Notes: generated from the sequence alone by a model not told the origin. Positions 1 through 5,296 are shown, counted from the first letter of the stretch. The stretch is DNA of 6,206 bases from Kiloniellales bacterium (GCA_030067055.1 JASJAL010000345.1:1-6206), one strand, 5' to 3'. Numbers and translations are program-made.

Positions 1-1260
1 CTGCTGGCCGCCGAGGCCGCCTTGCAGAACGGCAACACCACGGTCGCCGGCGAACGCCTCGCCGAGCTTGCGGCCGACCGGCCACCGCCGGGTCAGTGGG
101 ACAGGTTGCGGTTCCTCCAGGGACTCAAGGCCGATCTCGACGGCGACGCGGCGACCGCGCGCCGGATCTGGCAGCAGGTTGCCCAGGGCCAGGACCGCCC
201 GGCCAGGGCGCGGGCGCGGCTGGCGCTGGTCGACCTCAACCTGGCCCAGGAGAAGATCACCCCGGAGGAGGCAATCGCGGAGCTGGAGCGCCTGCGTTTC
301 GCCTGGCGGGGCGACTACTTCGAGTTCGCCCTTCTCGAGCGCCTGTCGGACCTCTACCTCGGCGCGCTCGACTATCGCAAGGCCTTGAACATGCTGCGCC
401 AGACTGCGTCCTATCTGAAGGACTTCCGGCGCTCCGAGGCGGTCGGCCAGAAAATGCGGGCGATCTTCTCGCAAGTCTACCTCGGCGGCGGAGCCGATCA
501 GCTGCCGCCCTTGACGGCGCTCGGCCTCTACGAGGAGTTCCGCGAGCTGACCCCGGTCGGTGCCGAAGGCGACAAGATGATCGCCGCGCTGGCCGATCGC
601 CTGGTCCAGGTCGACCTGCTGGACGAAGCGGGCGACCTGCTGGAAGCGCAGGTCGAGGATCGGCTGTCCGGCCTCGAGAAGGCCCGGGTCGGAAGCCGGC
701 TCGCCCTCACGCGCCTGCTCGACAAGGCACCGGCCGAGGCGCTGAAGGCTCTGGACGCCAGCGCCGGGCGCGGCTTGCCGGCGGACCTGGCGCGGGAGCG
801 GCGCTACCTCCGGGCCAAGGCCCTGGCTGGCGTCAACCGCGGCGAGGAGGCCCTGAAGATCCTGAAGGCCGAGAAAAGCCGCTCGGCCCTGGAGCTGCGG
901 GCCGAGATCGAGACCAAGCTGGGCCGCTGGGCGGCGGTGGCCGAGACCCTGTCGCGGCTGCTGCCGGAGGTGCCGGCGCAGGGTGAGCCGCCCTCGGACC
1001 AGGGCCGCAGGACCATCCTCAGCGTCGCCGTGGCGATGAGCCTGGCCAAGGACCAGGCCGGCCTGCGGACGCTCAAGCAGCGCTTCGGGCCGAGCATGGC
1101 CCGGACCGACGAGCAGGAGACCTTTGCTCTGCTGGTCGATGCCGAAGTCGGCGGGACGGCCCCGGTGGCCGAGATCCTGACCCGCGCGGGCCACGCCGAA
1201 GCCTTCCTCGCCTCCTACCGCAAGCGCCTGGCGGACAGCCAGCTCAGCCAGCTGAACTGA
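1..1260 (+). CDS. C-terminal part of a TPR-like helical repeat protein, function unknown (5' partial)
   Basis: The reading frame is open from base 1 and ends at TGA 1258-1260, giving 419 residues with no convincing start; the TTG at 22 has no special support, so the gene most likely begins outside the window. The visible protein is almost entirely alpha-helical, rich in Ala, Leu, Glu and Arg. It has helix pairs typical of tetratricopeptide or related alpha-solenoid repeats, for example around residues 100-135 (ERLSDLYLGALDYRKALNML) and 265-325 (two helices ending LAGVNRGEEALKILKAEKS). No transmembrane segment or catalytic motif is visible. Such proteins are usually protein-interaction scaffolds. 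It converges on fliP, with a 169-bp gap. Its position at the edge of a flagellar cluster suggests, but does not prove, a motility role. I do not recognise a named family member. The coding call is firm; the function is unknown. Confidence 0.85.
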   Translation: MLAAEAALQNGNTTVAGERLAELAADRPPPGQWDRLRFLQGLKADLDGDAATARRIWQQVAQGQDRPARARARLALVDLNLAQEKITPEEAIAELERLRFAWRGDYFEFALLERLSDLYLGALDYRKALNMLRQTASYLKDFRRSEAVGQKMRAIFSQVYLGGGADQLPPLTALGLYEEFRELTPVGAEGDKMIAALADRLVQVDLLDEAGDLLEAQVEDRLSGLEKARVGSRLALTRLLDKAPAEALKALDASAGRGLPADLARERRYLRAKALAGVNRGEEALKILKAEKSRSALELRAEIETKLGRWAAVAETLSRLLPEVPAQGEPPSDQGRRTILSVAVAMSLAKDQAGLRTLKQRFGPSMARTDEQETFALLVDAEVGGTAPVAEILTRAGHAEAFLASYRKRLADSQLSQLN

Positions 1261-1262
1261 CC

Positions 1263-1277
1263 CCCGCCCCAAGCGGG
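1263..1277 (+). terminator. Weak hairpin just after the TPR-like gene
   Basis: A 5-bp all-GC stem (CCCGC 1263-1267 with GCGGG 1273-1277, 5-nt loop) begins 3 nt after the stop codon and is followed by AGTTTC, with only three T. It could contribute to termination of the upstream gene, but the stem is short and the T tract poor. Confidence 0.2.
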
Positions 1278-1295
1278 AGTTTCGCCTTACGCCTT

Positions 1296-1366
1296 GTTTC
1301 CGCCGGGGCTCGGCTTCGGGCTTCGCCGAGCCTCCGGATCCCGCGCGTACGCGCTCCTCAGGAAAC
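1296..1366. repeat. Nested palindromes between convergent genes, REP-like element
   Basis: An outer inverted repeat (GTTTCC at 1296-1301, GGAAAC at 1361-1366) encloses two further palindromes. One is an 8-bp stem (GGCTCGGC 1307-1314 with GCCGAGCC 1325-1332, 10-nt loop). The other is a perfect 12-bp palindrome, GCGCGTACGCGC, at 1343-1354. Together they can fold as a three-way junction in either strand. No T-run follows the stems on either strand, so this is not a standard intrinsic terminator, although it could still slow polymerase or protect the 3' ends of both converging transcripts. The design resembles dispersed REP/BIME-type intergenic repeats. That it is repeated elsewhere in the genome is inference. 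Confidence 0.55.
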
Positions 1367-1429
1367 GACGGGTCCTCCGGGACTTAAGGTGCTTGGAAAA
1401 TGGGGCTCCGGCCGTCGCGCCGCCGGGCG

Positions 1430-2176
1430 TCACAAGCCGTAGCTCTGCACCAGGCTGCCGGCGACCAGGTACCAGCCGTCGACCAGAACGAAGAAGATCA
1501 GCTTGAAGGGCAGGGAGATCATGATCGGCGGCAGCATCAGCATGCCCATCGACATCAGGATCGAGGCCACCACCAGATCGATGATCAGGAAGGGCAGAAA
1601 GAGCAGAAAGCCGATTTCGAAGGCCCGGCGCAGCTCCGAGATCATGAAGGCCGGGATCAGGGCGCGCAGCGGCGTGTCGTCCGGGGTCGACAGGTCCTCG
1701 GTATCGGAGATCTCGATGAAGAGCTCCAGGTCCTGTCCGCGGACATGGCCGAGCATGAAGCTACGGACCGGCTCGGCCGCAAGCTCGACCGCCTGGAGCT
1801 CGTCGACGTCTTCCTCGAAGAGCGGTACGAGTGCTTGGTCGTAGACCGCCTGCAGGGTCGGCATCATGATGAAAAGGGTGAGGAAGAGCGCCAGCGACAC
1901 CAGCACCGAATTGGGCGGCGTCTGCTGGATGCCGAGGGCGCTGCGCAGGAACGACAGGACGACGACGATCCGGGTGAAGGAGGTGACCATCACCAGGATC
2001 GAGGGCGCTAGCGACAGGATCGTCACCAGGGCGATCAGCTGCACAAGGCGGCTGGTGGTCGGACCCAGTTCCTCGGTGCCGAGGTCGAGGGTGACACTCT
2101 GGGCCAGCGCAGGCTCCGCCCAGACAAGGCCGAAGAGGGCACCGAAGCCGGTTGCGAGCAGGACGCGCAGGGTCAT
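1430..2176 (-). CDS. fliP: Flagellar type III export gate protein FliP
   Basis: FliP forms the pentameric core of the FliPQR export gate in the inner membrane, through which rod, hook and filament subunits pass. The 248-aa product has the usual length for the family. Residues 1-25 are a signal peptide ending ALA before Gln26, a good signal peptidase I site; a cleaved signal is known for FliP. Four hydrophobic segments follow, near residues 44-65, 91-112, 185-206 and 217-242. The two family signatures are clear: MVTSFTRIVVVLSFLRSALG at 63-82, followed by IQQTPPN, and FEIGFLLFLPFLIIDLVVAS at 186-205. The loop between segments 2 and 3 (about 113-184) is acidic, as usual. The ATG overlaps the fliO stop codon (ATGA), so translation is probably coupled; the Shine-Dalgarno match is weak. 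It is the last gene of the leftward operon. Confidence 0.98.
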   Translation of the reverse strand: MTLRVLLATGFGALFGLVWAEPALAQSVTLDLGTEELGPTTSRLVQLIALVTILSLAPSILVMVTSFTRIVVVLSFLRSALGIQQTPPNSVLVSLALFLTLFIMMPTLQAVYDQALVPLFEEDVDELQAVELAAEPVRSFMLGHVRGQDLELFIEISDTEDLSTPDDTPLRALIPAFMISELRRAFEIGFLLFLPFLIIDLVVASILMSMGMLMLPPIMISLPFKLIFFVLVDGWYLVAGSLVQSYGL

Positions 2177-2520
2177 GGCGTCTGGCCGCCGGGAAGAACG
2201 CTGAGCTCGCCCGGCTCTGCGCGGCGTTCGGCGGGCTCCAGTCGTCGCTCGGAGTCCGGGCCGAAGCCCTTGTCGAGCAGCAGGTCCTGGGTCGGCCCGA
2301 GCAAGACCAGGTATTCGGTCTCGTCGCGCCGCAGCAGGATCAGCCGGCGGCGGGCGTCAACCGAAGCCACCTCCTGGATCGAGAGCCGGCGGGGCTTCCC
2401 GCTGTTTGGCAGCAGCCGGGACCCGGGGCCGAAGCGGCGCACCGCCCAGGCGAGGGCGAGGATCAGACCGATGACGGCGGCCAGTGCCAGCAGGAAGCGG
2501 AAGTAGAGCTCGAAATCCAT
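2173..2520 (-). CDS. fliO: Flagellar biosynthesis protein FliO
   Basis: FliO is a small membrane protein that stabilises or helps assemble FliP during formation of the export gate. The 115-aa product has one N-terminal transmembrane helix (about residues 5-27, ending AWAVRRF). The cytoplasmic FliO domain follows (about 44-83), with the family pattern RRLSIQEVASVDARRRLILL and then YLVLLG. The C-terminal 30 residues are charged, Pro-rich and probably disordered. Its stop overlaps the fliP start by 4 bp and it starts 24 nt after the preceding 106-aa gene. The sequence family is poorly conserved, but topology, the central beta-rich motif and adjacency to fliP make the call secure. The start ATG puts the membrane helix right at the N terminus, as expected. 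Confidence 0.95.
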   Translation of the reverse strand: MDFELYFRFLLALAAVIGLILALAWAVRRFGPGSRLLPNSGKPRRLSIQEVASVDARRRLILLRRDETEYLVLLGPTQDLLLDKGFGPDSERRLEPAERRAEPGELSVLPGGQTP

Positions 2521-2544
2521 GGCCAGGCCCGCTATTCCCGCTCT

Positions 2545-2865
2545 TCAGTGCTCGCCCTGGGGCTTGCCGTAAGCCGCCGCCGCCTGCCCGGGCGAGGCGG
2601 TCTCGCCGCCATCGGCCGGGGTCAGCATGCGCGTGCGGATTGCTGTGGCGAGCCGGCCCAGATTTTGCTCGAGTTCGGCGAGGCCGGACTTCACCGCGCC
2701 GCGCTGGCCGCGCTCGACCTTCGTGGCCTCGGCGCAGAGGCCGCGGACCGCGGCATCCAAAGCCGTGACGTCAATCACCCGGCCCGCCTCGGTGGCGGCA
2801 ATCGCCGCCCGGACCTCCGCGTCGAGGGCCGCCAGGTTCGCCGCGAGGCCCGGGTCCTCGGTCAC
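2545..2865 (-). CDS. Small helical protein of unknown function between fhlB and fliO
   Basis: The 106-aa product starts with GTG, and GTGA overlaps the fhlB stop codon by 4 bp. A GAGGA lies 9 nt upstream of the GTG inside fhlB, so translation is likely coupled. The protein is soluble and mostly helical, with predicted helices at about 8-28, 33-54 and 57-80. The C-terminal 25 residues are low in complexity and probably disordered, ending AAAAYGKPQGEH. There is one cysteine (Cys44), no signal peptide and no membrane segment. The three-helix plan with a flexible Tyr-Gly tail is loosely like small flagellar chaperones of the FlgN type, but no diagnostic motif is visible, so no name is assigned. 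Its place inside an export-apparatus operon suggests a role in flagellar export or assembly. The gene is likely real: overlaps on one side, a 24-nt gap on the other. Confidence 0.8.
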   Translation of the reverse strand: MTEDPGLAANLAALDAEVRAAIAATEAGRVIDVTALDAAVRGLCAEATKVERGQRGAVKSGLAELEQNLGRLATAIRTRMLTPADGGETASPGQAAAAYGKPQGEH

Positions 2866-3191
2866 AGGGCCGCGTCCTCGGTCGAGTCCAGGCCCGCGGT
2901 TCCGGGCGCCGCATTGGCGCGGTAGACGTGGGACAGGATTTCGGCGACCGCGGCCAGAGCCTCAACCGGCACCTCGCTGTCGACCTCGATGGCAGCCAGG
3001 ATCTCGGCCAGCTCTGCGTCCTCGCGAACTTTGACGCCGCGGGCGAAGGCAATCTCCAGGATCTGTTCAGCCAGGGCGCCGCGTCCCGCGGCGGTGACCC
3101 TCGGGTTGCCGCCCTCGGACTCTTCCTGCAGCGCTACCGCCAGTGCGGGGCCGTGCTGCGTGGTATTTACGTCTTTCGGATTGCCTGCCAA
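2862..3191 (-). CDS. fhlB: FlhB-like protein FhlB (homologue of the FlhB C-terminal domain only)
   Basis: The 109-aa product matches only the cytoplasmic C-terminal domain of the FlhB/YscU export switch family (core about residues 16-93). It shows ALAVALQEE, then PRVTAAGRGALAEQILEIA, VREDAELAEIL and EVDSEVPVEALAAVAEIL, ending HVYRAN, as in FlhB. No membrane part is present. Proteins of this kind (YlqH in Bacillus, FlhX in Helicobacter) can partly replace the cleaved FlhB C-terminal fragment. The canonical NPTH autocleavage motif is absent; NPKDVNTTQH at 4-13 only vaguely recalls it. I chose the TTG at 3191 because AAAGGAA lies 9 nt upstream. An upstream in-frame TTG at 3281 would add 30 Arg/Gly-rich, non-conserved residues, and no in-frame ATG or GTG lies between. 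It follows csrA by 182 bp and overlaps the next gene by 4 bp. Confidence 0.88.
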   Translation of the reverse strand: MAGNPKDVNTTQHGPALAVALQEESEGGNPRVTAAGRGALAEQILEIAFARGVKVREDAELAEILAAIEVDSEVPVEALAAVAEILSHVYRANAAPGTAGLDSTEDAAL

Positions 3192-3200
3192 GAAAAGCGG

Positions 3201-3207
3201 TTCCTTT
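3201..3207 (-). promoter_or_regulatory. Ribosome binding site deciding the fhlB TTG start
   Basis: On the minus strand AAAGGAA lies 9 nt before the TTG at 3191. It is the best Shine-Dalgarno match in the leader and supports the shorter fhlB reading over a start at 3281. Confidence 0.6.
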
Positions 3208-3321
3208 CGCCGATCCCGATCGCCCCGCCATGCGCCGCCGGCGGATCTCGCCAGCCGCCCGGATTCTCTGGGCGCAGGCAAGGCGACCGCAGCATTGCGC
3301 GGCCTCTGGCCCGATCATGAA

Positions 3322-3347
3322 TCGTTAGCCTTAACGAAAGGTTTAAC
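3322..3347. promoter_or_regulatory. Inverted and direct TTAAC repeats in the csrA-fhlB gap, possible CtrA-like site
   Basis: The 182-bp gap between fhlB and csrA contains a 6-bp inverted repeat (TCGTTA 3322-3327, TAACGA 3332-3337, 4-nt loop). It also contains two direct TTAAC copies (3331-3335 and 3343-3347). CtrA of alphaproteobacteria binds TTAA-N7-TTAA. Here the exact half-sites are 8 nt apart, and 7-nt spacing needs one mismatch (TTAA-N7-TTTA on the plus strand). The site may control an internal promoter for fhlB-fliO-fliP. The rest of the gap (3192-3321) shows nothing else I can name. Confidence 0.3.
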
Positions 3348-3373
3348 CTGTAAGTCTTAGAGAGCGTCTGAGC

Positions 3374-3601
3374 TTAGCTGCCGGACGCCTTGGCTGGCCT
3401 GCGCTCCGGCGGCGGGCTGCCGTTGGCCCGGGCCTCATTCTCGGCCTGGATCCGCTCGTAGATCTCGCGACGCAGAACGGAAGCTTCGGCAGGGAAGGTA
3501 AACCCAAGCTTTATCGATTTTCCGCGGATGTCGATCACCGTCACCTCGATGTCGTCATTGATGATGACGGACTCGCCGATCTTTCGCGTCAGGTAAAGCA
3601 T
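3374..3601 (-). CDS. csrA: Carbon storage regulator CsrA, RNA-binding translational regulator
   Basis: CsrA is a small dimeric protein that binds GGA-containing hairpins in mRNA leaders and blocks or stabilises translation. It controls motility in many bacteria and, with FliW, flagellin synthesis in some. The 75-aa product matches the family throughout residues 1-55: MLYLTRKIGES at the start, the GKSIKLGFTFPAEASVLRRE stretch in the middle and IYERIQAEN. The RNA-contacting residues Leu4, Arg6 and Arg44 are all present. The C terminus carries about 20 extra polar residues (AENEARANGSPPPERRPAKA and on), longer than the 61-aa enterobacterial protein. ATG 3601 fits the family start; GAGAG lies a few bases upstream. 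No fliW is present in the window. It is divergent from flgB and may head the leftward operon or be transcribed alone. Confidence 0.97.
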   Translation of the reverse strand: MLYLTRKIGESVIINDDIEVTVIDIRGKSIKLGFTFPAEASVLRREIYERIQAENEARANGSPPPERRPAKASGS

Positions 3602-3654
3602 CAGGCTCTCGGCTCATGTTCCCGGCCAGCCGGGCCGGTATACCATTTGGAACA

Positions 3655-3660
3655 ATTATA
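3655..3660 (-). promoter_or_regulatory. Candidate -10 element for csrA
   Basis: The minus strand reads a perfect TATAAT here in an AT-rich stretch, about 54 bp upstream of the csrA ATG. This would give a leader of roughly 45-50 nt. No good -35 hexamer lies 16-18 bp upstream, which would fit an activator-dependent promoter; the CtrA-like box at 3677-3692 covers that position. Confidence 0.45.
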
Positions 3661-3676
3661 CTCAAATTTAAGCCGT

Positions 3677-3692
3677 TTTACCGATTATTAAC
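3677..3692 (+). promoter_or_regulatory. CtrA-like box between csrA and flgB
   Basis: TTTA-N7-TTAAC matches the CtrA consensus TTAA-N7-TTAAC with one mismatch and exact spacing. CtrA activates class II flagellar genes in Caulobacter and motility genes in other alphaproteobacteria. The box would cover the -35 region of a csrA promoter using the TATAAT at 3655-3660. It also lies 70 bp upstream of the flgB start, where a poor -10 (GATACT, 3704-3709) can be read, so it could serve both directions. This is a pattern match only. Confidence 0.4.
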
Positions 3693-3723
3693 AAGGGACG
3701 CGTGATACTAGCGGCAGGCGTGC

Positions 3724-3743
3724 GGAAAAGCGGCGCCTTTTCC
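3724..3743 (+). other. Hairpin in the flgB leader
   Basis: GGAAAAG (3724-3730) and CTTTTCC (3737-3743) form a perfect 7-bp stem with a 6-nt loop, ending 18 nt before the flgB ATG. It is not followed by a T-run, so it is unlikely to be a terminator. It may shape ribosome access or mark the 5' end of the mRNA. Confidence 0.4.
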
Positions 3744-3761
3744 TAGGGTTCGGGACGGCTC

Positions 3762-4178
3762 ATGGATTTCGGCAAGCTCCCCATATTCGATGTTTTGGCC
3801 CGTCGAATGGGCTGGCTCGGGCAGCGCCAGGAGGTTCTGGCCCAGAACATTGCCAATGCCGACACCCCGGATTATCGCCCGCTCGACCTTAAGGCGGATC
3901 CTTTCGACCGGGTGTTGGCGAGCTCGGCCAAGCCGGCCCGGATGGCCGTATCCGATCCCGGTCATCTCACCGGAGCGAAGGCCGATGCGAAGCGAAGCTT
4001 CGACGATGGTCGGGTCCCGGGCTACGAGACGGCGCCCTCCGGCAACGCCGTGGTGCTGGAGCAGCAGCTGGTCACGGTCGCCGAGACCCAGATGGACTTC
4101 CAGATGATGACCAGCCTGTATCGCAAGCACCTGGACATGTTCCGCACGGCCTTGGGCCGTGGCGGCGGCGGTAGCTGA
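3762..4178 (+). CDS. flgB: Flagellar proximal rod protein FlgB
   Basis: FlgB is one of the first substrates of the flagellar export gate and builds the proximal rod in the periplasm with FlgC and FlgF. The 138-aa product has the family length. The N-terminal rod signature is clear (AQNIANADTPDYRPLDLK, residues 27-44), and so is the C-terminal helix (about 95-132, VLEQQLVTVAETQMDFQMMT) that packs against the N-terminal helix. No cleaved signal is expected or seen. The C terminus is a short Gly-rich tail. ATG 3762 is preceded by a modest GGGA match; the start fits family alignments. It heads the rightward operon, with flgC starting 28 nt after its stop. Upstream lie a hairpin and a CtrA-like box that may control it. 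Confidence 0.98.
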   Translation: MDFGKLPIFDVLARRMGWLGQRQEVLAQNIANADTPDYRPLDLKADPFDRVLASSAKPARMAVSDPGHLTGAKADAKRSFDDGRVPGYETAPSGNAVVLEQQLVTVAETQMDFQMMTSLYRKHLDMFRTALGRGGGGS

Positions 4179-4192
4179 CGGCGGCGCAGAGC

Positions 4193-4198
4193 AGGGGG
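4193..4198 (+). promoter_or_regulatory. Ribosome binding site of flgC
   Basis: AGGGGG lies 8 nt before the ATG at 4207. It fixes the flgC start there rather than at the in-frame upstream ATG at 4159, which lies inside flgB. Confidence 0.65.
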
Positions 4199-4206
4199 TT
4201 CGGTCA

Positions 4207-4614
4207 ATGGATCTCGGCAAGGTTCTTCACATCTCGGCCCATGGGCTCAAGGCCCAGGGGACGCGCCTGCGGGTCATCGCCGAGAACGTCGCCAACGCGG
4301 ATTCCCTGCCTCGCTCGCCAGAAGACCAGCCCTACCGGCGCAAGCTGGTCAGCTTCGCGAACAGCCTGAACCGGGCCCTCGGCTTCGAGACCGTCCGGGT
4401 CAAGGGCGTCGAGGCGGATCGCAGCGACTTCGGCCAGCGCTTCGAGCCGGGGCATCCCGGAGCCGATGCCGACGGTTACGTGCGCACGCCGAACGTCGAG
4501 ACCATCATCGAGATGGCCGATATGCGCGAAGCGCAGCGAAGCTACGAGGCCAACCTGAAGGTCATCGAAGCCTCGCGCAGCATGGTGCAGCGAGCCATTG
4601 CGATCCTCCGCTAG
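4207..4614 (+). CDS. flgC: Flagellar proximal rod protein FlgC
   Basis: FlgC is a proximal rod subunit exported early by the flagellar type III system. The 135-aa product starts MDLGKVLHISAHGLKAQGTR and carries the rod motif RVIAENVANADS (22-33). QPYRRKLVSF follows at 41-50. The family C terminus, YVRTPNVETIIEMADMREAQ through RSYEANLKVIEASRSMVQRA (91-130), ends the protein. The start at 4207 is chosen because it fits the family N terminus and has a strong Shine-Dalgarno. The segment after ANADS (LPRSPEDQ) differs from the common STGTTPGG-type loop, as often in alphaproteobacteria. It lies 28 nt after flgB and 37 nt before fliE, so it is almost certainly co-transcribed. Confidence 0.98.
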   Translation: MDLGKVLHISAHGLKAQGTRLRVIAENVANADSLPRSPEDQPYRRKLVSFANSLNRALGFETVRVKGVEADRSDFGQRFEPGHPGADADGYVRTPNVETIIEMADMREAQRSYEANLKVIEASRSMVQRAIAILR

Positions 4615-4638
4615 AAACCACGACGGCACACCCAGCGC

Positions 4639-4644
4639 AGGGAG
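4639..4644 (+). promoter_or_regulatory. Ribosome binding site of fliE (TTG start)
   Basis: AGGGAG lies 7 nt before the TTG at 4652 and supports this rare start codon. Confidence 0.6.
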
Positions 4645-4651
4645 CTGAGCC

Positions 4652-4960
4652 TTGGCAGTCAATATCTCCAACGCGGTCGCGGCCTACGACCAGGCGGTCC
4701 GACAGCAGCAGGACCCGGGTCTGGAGCCGCGCGATGCCTCCGGCGGCGGCTTCGCGGATGTCCTTCGGGGTGCCGTCAACGACGGCGTCGAGACCTTGAA
4801 CCGGGCCGAGCAGGTGTCGCGCGCCGCGGCTGCCGGTAAGGCGGACGTGAACGAGGTGATCACGGCGGTCAGCGAGGCCGAGCTCACGTTGCAGACCGTC
4901 GTCGCATTGCGCGACCGGGTCATCCAGGCCTACCAGGAAATCCTCCGGATGCCGATCTAG
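4652..4960 (+). CDS. fliE: Flagellar hook-basal body adaptor FliE
   Basis: FliE is the first exported component and links the MS ring and the FliPQR gate to the rod. The 102-aa product has the normal length. Its conserved C-terminal two-thirds are plain: FADVLRGAVNDGVETLNRAE (34-53), then KADVNEVITAVSEAELTLQT (63-82) and VVALRDRVIQAYQEILRMPI (83-102). The N-terminal third is variable and polar, as in the family. The start is TTG, backed by an AGGGAG 7 nt upstream; no ATG lies nearby in frame. It sits between flgC (37 nt) and fliQ (33 nt), the common order in alphaproteobacteria. Confidence 0.97.
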   Translation: MAVNISNAVAAYDQAVRQQQDPGLEPRDASGGGFADVLRGAVNDGVETLNRAEQVSRAAAAGKADVNEVITAVSEAELTLQTVVALRDRVIQAYQEILRMPI

Positions 4961-4993
4961 CACGGCAGCGCAGGGACTCGCGTATCGCTAGCC

Positions 4994-5260
4994 ATGAACT
5001 CGACCGAAGTCATAGAGATCGCCCGCGAAGCGATCCTCGTCGCGCTCAAGGTCGGATCGCCGATCCTGCTGCTGGCCTTGACGGTCGGCGTCGCGATCGC
5101 GCTGTTCCAGGCGCTGACGCAGATGCAGGAGATGACCCTCTCCTTCGTGCCCAAGATCGTGACCATCTTCGCCTCGCTCTTCGTGCTGCTGCCCTTCATG
5201 CTCAGCACGCTGGTGACCTTCACGGAAGGCCTGATGGACCGGATCGTCGGCCTCAGCTAG
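4994..5260 (+). CDS. fliQ: Flagellar export gate protein FliQ
   Basis: FliQ is the small subunit of the FliPQR export gate, present in four copies around the gate in the inner membrane. The 88-aa product has the exact family length and two hydrophobic helices (about 13-38 and 51-77), separated by the conserved cytosolic turn ALFQALTQMQEMTLSFVPKI (36-55). The start is ATG with only a weak Shine-Dalgarno (AGGGA about 20 nt upstream is too far). It is followed after 36 nt by fliR. Confidence 0.98.
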   Translation: MNSTEVIEIAREAILVALKVGSPILLLALTVGVAIALFQALTQMQEMTLSFVPKIVTIFASLFVLLPFMLSTLVTFTEGLMDRIVGLS

Positions 5261-5296
5261 TCGGCCTCGGAGTCAGATTAGGAGCCTGTCCGAAGC

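Noticed and set aside
96..986. 296-codon open frame in another frame of the TPR-like gene
   Set aside because: Gly/Ala/Arg/Pro-rich, low-complexity product typical of a shifted frame in high-GC DNA. The main frame has a regular helical pattern.
1400..2011. 203-codon open frame on the plus strand opposite fliP
   Set aside because: The product is dominated by Gln, Asp, Glu, His and Arg, typical of the antisense of a hydrophobic high-GC gene. FliP on the other strand is certain.
2152..2925. 257-codon open frame on the plus strand opposite fliO, the 106-aa gene and the end of fhlB
   Set aside because: It is antisense to one certain gene (fliO) and two overlapping, well-ordered genes. Composition is low in complexity and no domain is recognisable.
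3192..3281. N-terminal extension of FhlB from a TTG at 3281
   Set aside because: The extra 30 residues are Arg/Gly-rich and not FlhB-like, whereas AAAGGAA precedes the TTG at 3191.
3364..3388. Terminator after csrA (GCGTC/GACGC pairing)
   Set aside because: Only 5 bp with a 15-nt loop, partly within the coding sequence, and no T-run follows.
3621..3634. CCCGG/CCGGG hairpin in the csrA leader as a terminator or riboswitch
   Set aside because: A short GC stem in GC-rich DNA without a T-run or larger conserved fold; expected by chance.
3693..3761. Sigma-54 promoter for flgB
   Set aside because: No GG-N10-GC pair in a TGGCAC-N5-TTGC-like context was found in the leader.
4159..4206. Upstream ATG that would extend flgC by 16 residues into flgB
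   Set aside because: The added residues are not part of the FlgC family N terminus, and AGGGGG lies at the right distance from ATG 4207.
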